Origin: Truepera sp965215315 | Lineage (GTDB): Bacteria > Deinococcota > Deinococci > Deinococcales > Trueperaceae | Length of the DNA: 64,000 nt | NCBI GenBank assembly: GCA_965215315.1 | Contig: CBDCDB010000008.1 | Coordinates: 2,356,001-2,420,000, forward strand | Reading direction: 5' to 3' | In this document: piece after piece, positions 33,809 to 42,444 of the stretch | Position numbering within the stretch: position 1 is the first letter of the stretch | Layout of the letters: every line of letters starts with the position of its first letter | Position numbers and translations under genes: made by a program | Notes under the pieces: generated by a model | What the model was told of the DNA's origin: nothing | The model's database searches: none | The model's input: the letters and a program-made list of their open reading frames with translations, nothing else

Positions 33809-34603
33809 ATGGACTCGAGCAGCCGCGAACGTCAGGGACAGATTCACGACCTCGTACTGCACCGGGGCGAGCTAAAAGCAGGCGACATCGCCGACCTGCT
33901 CAGTATTTCGCCCGCCACGGTGCGCCGTGATCTCGCCGCTTTGGAAAGGCGTGGCCTGATTGAACGGGCTTGGGGACGGGCCAAGGTACGGTCGCCGATT
34001 CGTTACCTGGAAGACTTCAAGGCTGTTGCAGACAAGGAAGCAGCGGCGAAGCGGGCAATTGCAGCAGCGGCGAGCAGGCACGTATGTGAGGGGATGGTCG
34101 TCGGCTTGTCGGGCGGTACGACCTGTACCGAACTCGCCCGCTGGCTGCGCGGCAAACCGATTACGGTTGTCACAAACGCTATCAACGTGGCGACTGAACT
34201 TTACAACCACAGCTTGACCAAGGTCATCGTCACCGGCGGGGCGCTCAACAGCTACTCGTATGAACTCGTCGGCGAGATGGTCGGGTATACCCTGCAAGAG
34301 TACCGGCTCGACCTTTCGTTTGTAGGGTGCAGCGGCGTCACACCGGACTTCGGTTTTTCGATGCGCGACCACCACGAGAGCGCGATTGCCCGGGCTTTTT
34401 TGGGCGTGTCGGCGCGGGCGATTGTAGTAGCTGACCACAGCAAGGTCGGGCGCAAGACGCTCGCCAAGTTTGCGCCCCTGTCGGCTGCCGAACGTCTCCT
34501 GACCGATGAGGGTTTGAGCGCCGAGTGGTCGGCGGAGCTTGGGGCGGCGGGGTTGACGCTCGAGTGCGCCCCAAGCCTGCACAACACCGCTGTACCCCGC
34601 TGA
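33809..34603 (+). CDS. DeoR-family transcriptional regulator
   Basis: About 264 residues. The N-terminal winged helix is LKAGDIADLLSISPATVRRDLAALERRGLIERAWG. The C-terminal sugar-phosphate sensor (DeoRC) shows VVGLSGGTTCTELARWL, ITVVTNAINVATEL, KVIVTGGALNSYSYELVG, DLSFVGCSGV and VVADHSKVG. DeoR proteins respond to phosphorylated sugars and usually repress the adjacent catabolic operon, here the amidohydrolase-SIS-transporter run. The ATG at 33809 is chosen because homology starts there; the open frame extends to 33722. Confidence 0.9.
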   Translation: MDSSSRERQGQIHDLVLHRGELKAGDIADLLSISPATVRRDLAALERRGLIERAWGRAKVRSPIRYLEDFKAVADKEAAAKRAIAAAASRHVCEGMVVGLSGGTTCTELARWLRGKPITVVTNAINVATELYNHSLTKVIVTGGALNSYSYELVGEMVGYTLQEYRLDLSFVGCSGVTPDFGFSMRDHHESAIARAFLGVSARAIVVADHSKVGRKTLAKFAPLSAAERLLTDEGLSAEWSAELGAAGLTLECAPSLHNTAVPR

Positions 34604-34903
34604 TTTCACCTTTGACTTTACCGTTTTGACTTCACCGTCTTTTAGAACTTTACAGTTGCTTAGAGCCGTCACAACACGCTGAAACGAGTAGACGCTCAGA
34701 TATGTTGAGCAAATCAGTAGAAAATGCTCAACGTTCCTCTTGCTCATAGCTCACCGCTCGACCTACGATAACAACAGCAAAGCAAACCGTTCTCTACGCC
34801 ACCTTGTCAGGACGCTACTAGACCGCAGTTCTACGCTCCATAAAGGTTGGATTCGGGTATTCGTAGCAATTTTACGGCAACGACGGGGAAAGGATAGCCG
34901 ACT
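34604..34903 (+). other. 300-base spacer upstream of the carbohydrate operon
   Basis: No gene is supported. It should hold the promoter and operator of the amidohydrolase operon; the inverted repeat at 34704-34732 is the clearest element. GGGGAAAGGA near 34885 is the ribosome-binding site of the next gene. Confidence 0.5.
34704..34732 (+). promoter_or_regulatory. Inverted repeat, candidate DeoR operator
   Basis: GTTGAGCA and TGCTCAAC are perfect 8-base arms separated by 13 bases, about 170 bases before the operon start. A related TTGCTCA follows at about 34739. There is no T-run, so a protein-binding site is more likely than a terminator. Confidence 0.4.
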
Positions 34904-36004
34904 GTGGCTAAGCGAGACATCTACCTGAGCGAGTTCAAACCGAGGCCCAAGTTGGTCGTAAAAACGACGCAGGTTGACGCGCCGCGTTTCCCCGTTATCG
35001 ACGCGCATATCCACTTAGGGTCGCCGTTTGGTGGTGAGTGGCTGGACAAACCTATAGAAGAACTCTTTGATGCGCTCGACGCGGCTCACGTTAAAACAGT
35101 GGTGGATTTAGACGGCGGTTGGGGCGAAGGGATTTTAGACCGACATCTCGAGCATTTTAAGGCGAAGGCACCTGAGCGCTTCATCCATTTCGGTGGCGTG
35201 GACTGGTCACGGTGGCCTGAACACGGCAATGCTTTTGGAGAGTGGGCTGCAGAACGCTTTCGGCAGCAGGTCGCGCGGGGCGCGGGGGGACTCAAAGTTT
35301 GGAAACCGTTCGGCTTGCACGTCAAAGACCAACACGGCAAACTTGTGTCGGTTGATGACGAACGCTTGAGGCCACTCTGGGAGACCGTCGGCGAACTCGG
35401 TGTTCCGGTCATCGTTCACGTAGCCGACCCCGCTGCATTTTTCGACCCCTTAGACGCCCACAACGAACGTTGGGAAGAGCTGCACGCGCAACCCGACTGG
35501 CAGTTTACGAGCCCACCGTTTCCCAGCTTTATGGCGATCATGGAGGATTTTGCCAACCTCGTGCGGCGGCACAAAAATACCACCTTCATCGGCGCACACG
35601 TGGGCTGTTACGCGGAAAATCTAGGCTGGGTCGGGGCACTCCTAGACGAATGTCCGAACTTTTACGTTGATATCAGCGCCCGTTTGGGTGAAATCGGGCG
35701 TCAGCCTTATACAGCGCGGCGCTTTTTCATTCAGTACCAAGACCGCATCTTGTTCGGCACCGACGCCGACGCCGAACTCGAGACTTACCGCCACTACTAC
35801 CGAATGCTCGAGACCGACGACGAATACGTCAACTACAATCTGGGCGAGGTGCCGCAGCAAGGCCGCTGGTACGCCTACGGACTCTATCTACCCGATGAGG
35901 TTTTACAAAAGGTTTATTTCAGCAACGCCGAGCGCCTTATTTTGCGTTCGCAAGTATCAAGTCAGGCAACGAGTCAGGCAGCAAAAACAGGGGAGCAAAA
36001 ATGA
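34904..36004 (+). CDS. Amidohydrolase-family metal enzyme
   Basis: A 366-residue TIM-barrel hydrolase of the Amidohydro_2 type. Metal ligands appear as DAHIHLG (HxH, about residues 34-36), VIVHVAD (His), FIGAHVG (His) and ILFGTDAD (Asp). The start is GTG with GGGGAAAGGA upstream. Its stop overlaps the start of the SIS gene (ATGA, 36001-36004), so the two are translated together. Known relatives include lactonases, decarboxylases and deacylases; the true reaction here is not clear. In a sugar locus it may open a lactone or remove an acyl group. Confidence 0.82.
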   Translation: MAKRDIYLSEFKPRPKLVVKTTQVDAPRFPVIDAHIHLGSPFGGEWLDKPIEELFDALDAAHVKTVVDLDGGWGEGILDRHLEHFKAKAPERFIHFGGVDWSRWPEHGNAFGEWAAERFRQQVARGAGGLKVWKPFGLHVKDQHGKLVSVDDERLRPLWETVGELGVPVIVHVADPAAFFDPLDAHNERWEELHAQPDWQFTSPPFPSFMAIMEDFANLVRRHKNTTFIGAHVGCYAENLGWVGALLDECPNFYVDISARLGEIGRQPYTARRFFIQYQDRILFGTDADAELETYRHYYRMLETDDEYVNYNLGEVPQQGRWYAYGLYLPDEVLQKVYFSNAERLILRSQVSSQATSQAAKTGEQK

Positions 36005-37050
36005 CGGGGCAGGTTATTAAAGGGCAGAACGAAACAGGTGGCTACACCTTTGAAGAGATTATGTCGCAACCGGTGGCGTGGCAGGAGACGCTCACGTATC
36101 TGGGCGCACATACCGACGCGCTCGCAGGCTTTGAGCCACAGTCTTTCGATGAGGTCATCTTTACGGGTTGCGGTTCGACGTACTACTTGGCACTCGCAGC
36201 GGCGGCGCTTTTGCAAGAACTCACCGGAGTAAGCGCCAGCGCCCTGCCCGCTTCAGAAGTGTGGCTCTACCCGGCGTCGGCGTACCGGGCGAGTGCAAAC
36301 ACCCTGCTGATTGCCGTAAGCCGTTCGGGAACGACCACTGAAACCGTGCGGGCTGTAGAGAGTTTCAAGGCAAAAGGCGCAGGTAAAACACTGACGCTCA
36401 GCTGTTATCCGGAAGGCACGCTGGCCTCACTCGGCGACCTGAATTTGGTACTTTCTGCTGGTCAAGAAAAAAGCGTGGCGCAAACCAGGGCCTTCAGCAC
36501 CCTCTATTTAGCGACCGTCTTTTTAGCACATCACTGGGCGCCAACTTCTGACGCCGCACTCTCTGAGTTGCCTGATGTGTGTACGCATTTGCTGACGCAC
36601 TACGCGCCGCTGGCTGAGCGTTTAGGCAAAGATATGGGACTCGAGCGCTTCTATTTCCTCGGTTCCGGACCTCGTTATGGGCTCGCGTGTGAGCTGAGCC
36701 TCAAGATGAAAGAGATGACTCTAAGCCACAGCGAACCGTTTCACTTTTTGGAGTTTCGTCACGGCCCGCAGTCGATGGTGACAGACAAAACGCTCCTGAT
36801 TGGCCTTGTGTCAGAAGCGAACGGTGACAAAGAACGTGCGGTGCTGAGTGAGATGCAAGCACGCGGCGCACAAGTCTTAACCATTGCCGAAAAAGATGCC
36901 GACGTTACCTTTACCTCAGGATTGACCGAAGCCGTGCGAAATCCCCTTTATCTGCCGGTCGTACAGCTCTTAGCGTTCCACCGTTCGCGCGCCAAGGGTC
37001 TAAATCCGGACAGGCCCAACAACTTGGAGGCTGTTGTGATGCTCGAGTAA
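36001..37050 (+). CDS. SIS-domain sugar isomerase/deaminase (AgaS/GlmS-C like)
   Basis: A 349-residue protein with two SIS domains like the isomerase half of GlmS. Domain 1 has FTGCGSTYYLALAAA and VSRSGTTTETVRA. Domain 2 has FLGSGPRYGLACELSLKMKEMT and SEPFHFLEFRHGPQSMV. The end, LNPDRPNNLEAVV, matches GlmS-type proteins. Relatives act on amino-sugar phosphates (isomerisation with or without deamination) or on deglycation substrates. The glutaminase domain of GlmS is absent. It is translationally coupled to the amidohydrolase gene and followed by importers, which supports sugar or amino-sugar catabolism. Confidence 0.87.
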   Translation: MTGQVIKGQNETGGYTFEEIMSQPVAWQETLTYLGAHTDALAGFEPQSFDEVIFTGCGSTYYLALAAAALLQELTGVSASALPASEVWLYPASAYRASANTLLIAVSRSGTTTETVRAVESFKAKGAGKTLTLSCYPEGTLASLGDLNLVLSAGQEKSVAQTRAFSTLYLATVFLAHHWAPTSDAALSELPDVCTHLLTHYAPLAERLGKDMGLERFYFLGSGPRYGLACELSLKMKEMTLSHSEPFHFLEFRHGPQSMVTDKTLLIGLVSEANGDKERAVLSEMQARGAQVLTIAEKDADVTFTSGLTEAVRNPLYLPVVQLLAFHRSRAKGLNPDRPNNLEAVVMLE

Positions 37051-37102
37051 CCCCTTGAACCGCCCTACGCCTTACGCCATCTATCAATACAGGAGGTCAA
37101 AG

Positions 37103-38305
37103 ATGAAACAGCTTTGTGTACTTTTCGGGTTTTTATTTTTAGCAGCGGCGTCCGCCCAAACGACGATCACCTACGCCATTTGGGACAACAATCAGCTTCC
37201 GGTTCACGAAAAGATCGTAGCGGCGTTTGAAGCGGAAAACCCAGAAGTCAAGGTTGATATTCAGGTCGTCCCGTGGGGCAGTTACTGGGACAAGTTGCAA
37301 ACTGCCGTCGCTGGCGGTCAAGCCTACGACGTGTTCTGGATGAACGGTCCGAACTTCCCTGTGTACGCGTCCAACGGCGTGATCATGGACCTTCAAGACC
37401 GAGTGGCGGCTGACGCACTAGACACCACGGTCTATCCCGAGTCGCTCGTCAATTTGTACAGCCTAGACGGTGACCTCTACGGCCTCCCCAAAGACTTCGA
37501 CACGATTGCGCTTTTCTATAACAAAGATATGTTTGACGCGGTCGGGGTGGATTACCCGACCGCCGACTGGACGTGGGACGACCTCAAAACGGCGGCGAAA
37601 GCGCTCACGACAAACGGTAATTGGGGTTTCGCTTCGACGACCGCCGATCAGTCGGGCTACTGGAACTTTATCTATGAAAACGGTGGGCAGGTGCTGAACG
37701 ACGCCGGGACTGAAGTAGAAATCGCTCAACCCGCCGCTTGCGACGCCATCAAATATCTCTACAGCTTTGTGCAAGAGGGGCTTTCACCTGACGGCGCGAC
37801 GATGACCTCGGTTGACCCCTGGACGCAGCTTTTCCCCGGTGGACGGCTCGGGATGGTGGTCGGCGGGTCGTGGTTGGTACAAACGTACGCCGAGGCTGAA
37901 CCCGCGATTGACGTGGCCCCCTTGCCCAAAGAGGCGGAACAAGCCAGCATCATTCACGGACTGGCGAACGTCATTTGGGCGAAAACGCAGCACCCGGACG
38001 AAGCGTGGGCGTTTGCGAAGTTTCTTGGGAGCAAAGAGGCGGCTAGCTTACTAGCCGAGTCCGGCACCGTGATCCCGGCCTATAACGGGTTGCAGGACGC
38101 CTGGGTCGAGTCTGTCCCCGACATGAACCTGAAAGTTTTCATGGACGCGACTGACTACGCGGTGCCTTACCCGACGACAACCAAAGGCAGCGAGTGGCAA
38201 GACAAACTCGTCGAGGTTTTGGGCGAAGTTTGGAACGGTAACACGCCAGTAGATAGTGCGTGTGCAGACGCGGCAGCGGCGGCCAACGCCGTCTTAAGCC
38301 AGTAG
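37103..38305 (+). CDS. Sugar ABC transporter binding protein (first of two tandem systems)
   Basis: A 400-residue family-1 solute-binding protein. The signal peptide MKQLCVLFGFLFLAAASAQ is preceded by a strong AGGAGG, which sets the start at 37103. Typical motifs are YDVFWMNGPNFPVYASNGV, LFYNKDMFDAVGVDYPTADWTWDDL and MVVGGSWLVQTYAEAEPAIDV. It is clearly paralogous to the binding protein at 40265, sharing the YNKDMFDAxGxDYPTADWT block. The ligand is unknown. It is followed after four bases by its MalF-type gene. Confidence 0.92.
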   Translation: MKQLCVLFGFLFLAAASAQTTITYAIWDNNQLPVHEKIVAAFEAENPEVKVDIQVVPWGSYWDKLQTAVAGGQAYDVFWMNGPNFPVYASNGVIMDLQDRVAADALDTTVYPESLVNLYSLDGDLYGLPKDFDTIALFYNKDMFDAVGVDYPTADWTWDDLKTAAKALTTNGNWGFASTTADQSGYWNFIYENGGQVLNDAGTEVEIAQPAACDAIKYLYSFVQEGLSPDGATMTSVDPWTQLFPGGRLGMVVGGSWLVQTYAEAEPAIDVAPLPKEAEQASIIHGLANVIWAKTQHPDEAWAFAKFLGSKEAASLLAESGTVIPAYNGLQDAWVESVPDMNLKVFMDATDYAVPYPTTTKGSEWQDKLVEVLGEVWNGNTPVDSACADAAAAANAVLSQ

Positions 38306-38309
38306 CGAG

Positions 38310-39218
38310 ATGGCGCTGACGGCGAGTCGGACAGTGAAGCGGAGCTCGAGAGCCCGCCGCGAGGCCATGTGGGGCTACCTGATGATCGCGCCCATGGTCG
38401 TAGGTCTCGGGGTGTTTTTCTACCTGGCACTGGGCGCGTCATTTTTTATCAGTCTCACCGACTGGAACGTTCTCACGCCCCCCAAATGGGTCGGTTTTGA
38501 AAATTACCGTGCGCTCTTCGCCAACCCGACCTTTCGCTCCGCGCTCCGCAACACGCTTTACTACACGCTCCTCAGCGTCCCTCTCGGAGTTGCGACCTCG
38601 CTGGTGCTCGCCGTCGCGCTCAATACGAACCTGCGTTTTCGCAACGTGTACCGGCTTGTGTTCTTTCTGCCCGTCCTGACCATGCCGGTCGCTATCGGGG
38701 TGGTCTGGAACTGGATTTACAACCCGGATTTCGGGCTGTTAAATCAGGTGTTAGGGCTCGTGGGTGCCCCCCGGATCAAATGGCTGACCGACCCGACCTT
38801 TGCTATGCCTGCGCTCGTGATTTTGTCGGTCTGGCAGGGCTCGGGCTACGGCATGATCATCTTTTTGGCGGGCTTGCAAAATATTCCCAAAGAGTTTTAC
38901 GAGGCGGCGCAGATTGACGGCGCGACCGGCTGGCACCGGTTTCGCTACGTCACCCTGCCGCTTCTGAGCCCGACGATGTTTTTTGTCAGCGTCACCTCAC
39001 TGATCGGCGCGTTTCAGATTTTTGACGTCGTTTACGCGATGACGGCCGGTCGCGCTTCGGACACGCTCCGTACGGTGGTTTACATGATTTACGAAGAGGG
39101 CTTTCGGTATTTCCGCATGGGTCAAGCCACCGCGGTGGCCTGGATTTTGTTCGCTCTTATCTTGGTGGTCACAGCCGTACAACTGCAGTTACAGCGGCGC
39201 TGGGTGCATTACGAATAA
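38310..39218 (+). CDS. Carbohydrate ABC importer permease, MalF type (first system)
   Basis: A 302-residue membrane protein with about six helices. The first is LMIAPMVVGLGVFFYLALGASFF; the EAA loop is YEAAQIDGATGWHRF. It lacks the long periplasmic insertion of the MalF at 10782. It starts four bases after the binding-protein stop and lies 29 bases before its MalG-type partner. Confidence 0.92.
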   Translation: MALTASRTVKRSSRARREAMWGYLMIAPMVVGLGVFFYLALGASFFISLTDWNVLTPPKWVGFENYRALFANPTFRSALRNTLYYTLLSVPLGVATSLVLAVALNTNLRFRNVYRLVFFLPVLTMPVAIGVVWNWIYNPDFGLLNQVLGLVGAPRIKWLTDPTFAMPALVILSVWQGSGYGMIIFLAGLQNIPKEFYEAAQIDGATGWHRFRYVTLPLLSPTMFFVSVTSLIGAFQIFDVVYAMTAGRASDTLRTVVYMIYEEGFRYFRMGQATAVAWILFALILVVTAVQLQLQRRWVHYE

Positions 39219-39247
39219 CGCTCGGTGAGTAAAGGAGGAAGCTCGAG

Positions 39248-40132
39248 ATGCAAAAATCTGTTCAGGCGAGACCAGCTAAACCCGTAAGAAACTTGGATAC
39301 ACGCCGCACGCTCGGCAACCACGCCCGTTTCGGACTGCTTCACGCCGCGCTCGTTTTAGCCGGGATCGTTGCGCTCATCCCATTTGCTTGGATGATCTCA
39401 ACTTCGCTCAAAGGTCAGATGGAGGTCTTGAGCGCAACGCCGACCTTCTGGCCCGAGGCGTGGCGCTGGCAAAACTATCAAGAAGTGTTTGAACAGGTTC
39501 CTTTTGGGCGCTTTTACTTGAATACCTTTGTGGTGACGGTGGCTCGAGCTGTCGGTCAAGTCTTCTTCGCGTCCCTCGCCGCCTTCGCCTTCGCCCGTCT
39601 GAAATTTCCCGGTCGTAAGCTGCTCTTTTTTGCCGTCCTCGCCGTGATGATGGTGCCGGGGCAGGTGACGCTCGTCCCTAACTACGTGCTCTTAAAGTAT
39701 TTGGGCTGGCTCGACTCGTATCAGGGGCTGATCGTGCCAAGTTTGTTCAGCGCCTTCGGCACCTTTTTGCTCCGGCAGTTTTACCTGTCACTACCGCAAA
39801 ACCTCATTGACGCGGCTGTCTTAGAAGGCTGTAACCCGCTCCAAGTCTTCTGGCACGTGGCGCTGCCGCTCTCGCGCTCGATCATGGTGGCGTTTGGCGT
39901 GCTCGTCACGCTCTGGTCGTGGAACGACTTTTTGTGGCCGCTGATTATCACGAGCAGCACCAAGATGCAGATGCTTTCGGTCGGTATCGCCTACTTTCAG
40001 GGACAGTTTGTCAGTAATTTTGCCGTGATGATGGCTGCGGCGACGCTCGCCACTTTGCCGATGGTCATTGTGTTTGTCTTCGCTCAGCGGTTTTTGATCG
40101 AAGGTATCACCATGAGCGGGATGAAATTATGA
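39248..40132 (+). CDS. Carbohydrate ABC importer permease, MalG type (first system)
   Basis: A 294-residue permease. AAAGGAGGAAG lies before the ATG, with a CTCGAG between them. It shows IPFAWMISTSLKGQMEVL, an EAA-like loop IDAAVLEGCNPLQVFW, and the end RFLIEGITMSGMKL typical of MalG relatives. No ATPase gene is in the cluster. Confidence 0.92.
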   Translation: MQKSVQARPAKPVRNLDTRRTLGNHARFGLLHAALVLAGIVALIPFAWMISTSLKGQMEVLSATPTFWPEAWRWQNYQEVFEQVPFGRFYLNTFVVTVARAVGQVFFASLAAFAFARLKFPGRKLLFFAVLAVMMVPGQVTLVPNYVLLKYLGWLDSYQGLIVPSLFSAFGTFLLRQFYLSLPQNLIDAAVLEGCNPLQVFWHVALPLSRSIMVAFGVLVTLWSWNDFLWPLIITSSTKMQMLSVGIAYFQGQFVSNFAVMMAAATLATLPMVIVFVFAQRFLIEGITMSGMKL

Positions 40133-40264
40133 GACGTCGGGCATCGGTAGGGATTAGAAATCAGCTTTCAGAACCTGTTACGTCACCCGAAGGTGTGAGG
40201 TAGGTCGCTATGAAATAGACGGCTATAGCCAGCTACCAGAAGTCTACTTTCTAAGGAGGAAAGC

Positions 40265-41512
40265 ATGAAAAAAGGTCTTGTCGTACTCGCATTCTCCCTG
40301 CTGCTGAGCGTTGCACTCGCGCAGACCAATATCACCTTTATGGCCTGGGGCTCACCCGAAGAGCTGAGCGTCTGGCAGATGATCGCCGACGAATTTAACG
40401 AGGCCAACCCCGACCTCAAGGTTGCGGTGGACGTCAGCGACTGGGAGGCCTACTTCAACAAGCTCCAAACGCTCTTTGCGGGAGGTACGCCGCCCGACGT
40501 GTTTGCGATGGACGCGCCCCTTTATCCTGATTGGCAGTCGAGGGGCGTCCTCAAAAACCTGCAACCCTACATTGACGCTGAGCCTGAGGTGCTAGACGGC
40601 GTGTATCCGGTGACGCTCAAAGCTTATGAAACGGACGAAGGCTACTTCGGTCTGCCCAGAGACTTTCAGACCATCGTGCTGTACTACAACAAAGACATGT
40701 TCGACGCGGCAGGCATGGATTACCCGACCGCCGATTGGACCCTGACGGATTTGCGCGAAGCGGCCAGAAAACTTACCGCAGATGCCGACGGTGACGGCAC
40801 CACCGACCACTGGGGTTTCTGGTCGGACTTTTACGACATGGAACTCTTTTGGGGGCCAGCTATCTGGGGCGCAGGCGGGCAGGTTATCAGCGATGACTAC
40901 ACCGAAACGCTGCTCGCTGACGGCCCCGACAAAGACGTGTGGCACCTGATGAGCGACATGATGTTTGAAGACAAGTCAGTACCAACCACCGGGCAAGCCG
41001 AGCAGTACGGCTACGACATGTTTTTAGCGGGCCGCGCTGCGATGACCACCATCGGTCACTGGTCGGTACCTGAATATACCGCGCAAGGGCTTAACTTCGA
41101 CGTCGCCCCCTTTCCGTCAGGAAGTGAGAAGCGTGCAACGACGGTAAACAGCGCCGGGTTTGTCGTGGCTGACGCCTCGCCGAATGCTGACGCCGCCTGG
41201 AAATTCGTCAAATACGCTGTCGGTAAAGAAGGGCAAACGCGCCTCGCTGAACTGGGTTTTGCGATTCCGGTCTTGGAGTCCGTCGCCCAGAGCCCGGTGT
41301 TTTTAGACCAAGCGGACAGCAACATCAACCAGCAGGTTTACTTGGACGCTTTAGAGTATGCCGTTCCCAAACCCTCATTTAAGGGTTACGGCGAATGGTC
41401 AGCCGCGGTCGGCGATACCCTTGCCCTCGTCTGGACAGGCGATATGAGCATTGACGACGCGCTAAACGAACTCGTCCCACTCGCCGATGACGTTTTGGCT
41501 GCCAATCGGTAA
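40265..41512 (+). CDS. Sugar ABC transporter binding protein (second of two tandem systems)
   Basis: A 415-residue family-1 solute-binding protein with signal peptide MKKGLVVLAFSLLLSVALAQ and AAGGAGGAAA before the ATG. Motifs: DVFAMDAPLYPDWQSRGVL, LYYNKDMFDAAGMDYPTADWT, DADGDGTTDHWGFWSD (an acidic loop possibly binding calcium), MFLAGRAAMTTIGHWSVPEY. It parallels the protein at 37103, so the two transporter sets probably arose by duplication. A perfect 10-base palindrome GGCTATAGCC lies upstream at 40221-40230. Confidence 0.92.
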   Translation: MKKGLVVLAFSLLLSVALAQTNITFMAWGSPEELSVWQMIADEFNEANPDLKVAVDVSDWEAYFNKLQTLFAGGTPPDVFAMDAPLYPDWQSRGVLKNLQPYIDAEPEVLDGVYPVTLKAYETDEGYFGLPRDFQTIVLYYNKDMFDAAGMDYPTADWTLTDLREAARKLTADADGDGTTDHWGFWSDFYDMELFWGPAIWGAGGQVISDDYTETLLADGPDKDVWHLMSDMMFEDKSVPTTGQAEQYGYDMFLAGRAAMTTIGHWSVPEYTAQGLNFDVAPFPSGSEKRATTVNSAGFVVADASPNADAAWKFVKYAVGKEGQTRLAELGFAIPVLESVAQSPVFLDQADSNINQQVYLDALEYAVPKPSFKGYGEWSAAVGDTLALVWTGDMSIDDALNELVPLADDVLAANR

Positions 41513-41522
41513 CTGCGTCTTC

Positions 41523-41545
41523 CGAGGGGTCATGATGACCCCTCG
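41523..41545 (+). promoter_or_regulatory. Intercistronic hairpin between second binding-protein and permease genes
   Basis: CGAGGGGTC and GACCCCTCG form a perfect stem with loop ATGAT, eleven bases after the binding-protein stop. It is followed by TTCTTG, not a proper T-run. It parallels the hairpin at 11901-11926 in the other importer operon. Confidence 0.65.
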
Positions 41546-41561
41546 TTCTTGAAAGGTCACG

Positions 41562-42443
41562 ATGCAGAGCGGAATTAAACCTTTAGGGCGTGAGCGGCTC
41601 TGGCTGTTCCTGCTACTTGCGCCGACGCTCTTGGGCCTCTTGTTCGGCGCGGTCGGCTCGGTTGCGGCGAGCGCCGCCATCAGCCTGCTCGACTGGGACT
41701 TATTGACGCCGCCGACGTGGGCCGGATTGCAAAATTACCTGTCGCTGCCAACTGACCGGCTCTTCTTACAGTCCTTACGCATCACTACGCAGTTTGCGGC
41801 GATGTACGTGCCCGGTGTGATCGTCCTGTCGCTCATCGTCGCACTGCTCTTGAACCGCAAAATCCGCGGCGTCAGCTTTTTCCGGGTCCTGTTCTTTTTG
41901 CCGGTCATCTCGTCGTCGGTGGCGATTGGGCTCTTGTGGACGTGGATTTACGCGCAAGACAACGGACTCTTAAACTACGTCATTACGTCTTTGGGTGGGA
42001 ATCCGGTGCGCTGGCTGGGCCGCGATATGGCGCTCTATTCGGTCACGGTCGTTAATATCTGGGGCGCAGTCGGGGAAGGGATGATTATTTTTCTAGCCGG
42101 ATTACAGGCCGTGCCGAAAGACTACTACGAAGCTGCCAAACTCGATGGTGCGACCGGTTGGCAGCGGCTCACCAACGTGACGCTGCCCCTCATCGTCCCG
42201 AGTATCTTTTTTCAGGCAGTGATCTCGACTATCAATGCGTTTCAGGTGTTCGAGTACATCTATATTCTGACGCGAACCTCGAGCGGGGGCTCCACCACCC
42301 CGACCCTAGTTTTTACGATCTACCGCAACGGCTTCAACTACTTCCGCATGGGCCAAGCGAGCGCACAAGCTATCGTGCTGGCGCTGATCATCTTCGTTTT
42401 GACGCTGCTATACTTCCGTATTCAGCGGCGCTGGGTGGTGTGA
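41562..42443 (+). CDS. Carbohydrate ABC importer permease, MalF type (second system)
   Basis: A 293-residue permease with GAAAGG upstream of the ATG. It has ERLWLFLLLAPTLLGLLFGAV as first helix, the EAA loop YEAAKLDGATGWQRL and the end YFRIQRRWVV, close to the MalF at 38310 (LQRRWVHYE). It is separated from the MalG-type start by a single base. Confidence 0.92.
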   Translation: MQSGIKPLGRERLWLFLLLAPTLLGLLFGAVGSVAASAAISLLDWDLLTPPTWAGLQNYLSLPTDRLFLQSLRITTQFAAMYVPGVIVLSLIVALLLNRKIRGVSFFRVLFFLPVISSSVAIGLLWTWIYAQDNGLLNYVITSLGGNPVRWLGRDMALYSVTVVNIWGAVGEGMIIFLAGLQAVPKDYYEAAKLDGATGWQRLTNVTLPLIVPSIFFQAVISTINAFQVFEYIYILTRTSSGGSTTPTLVFTIYRNGFNYFRMGQASAQAIVLALIIFVLTLLYFRIQRRWVV

Positions 42444-42444
42444 C

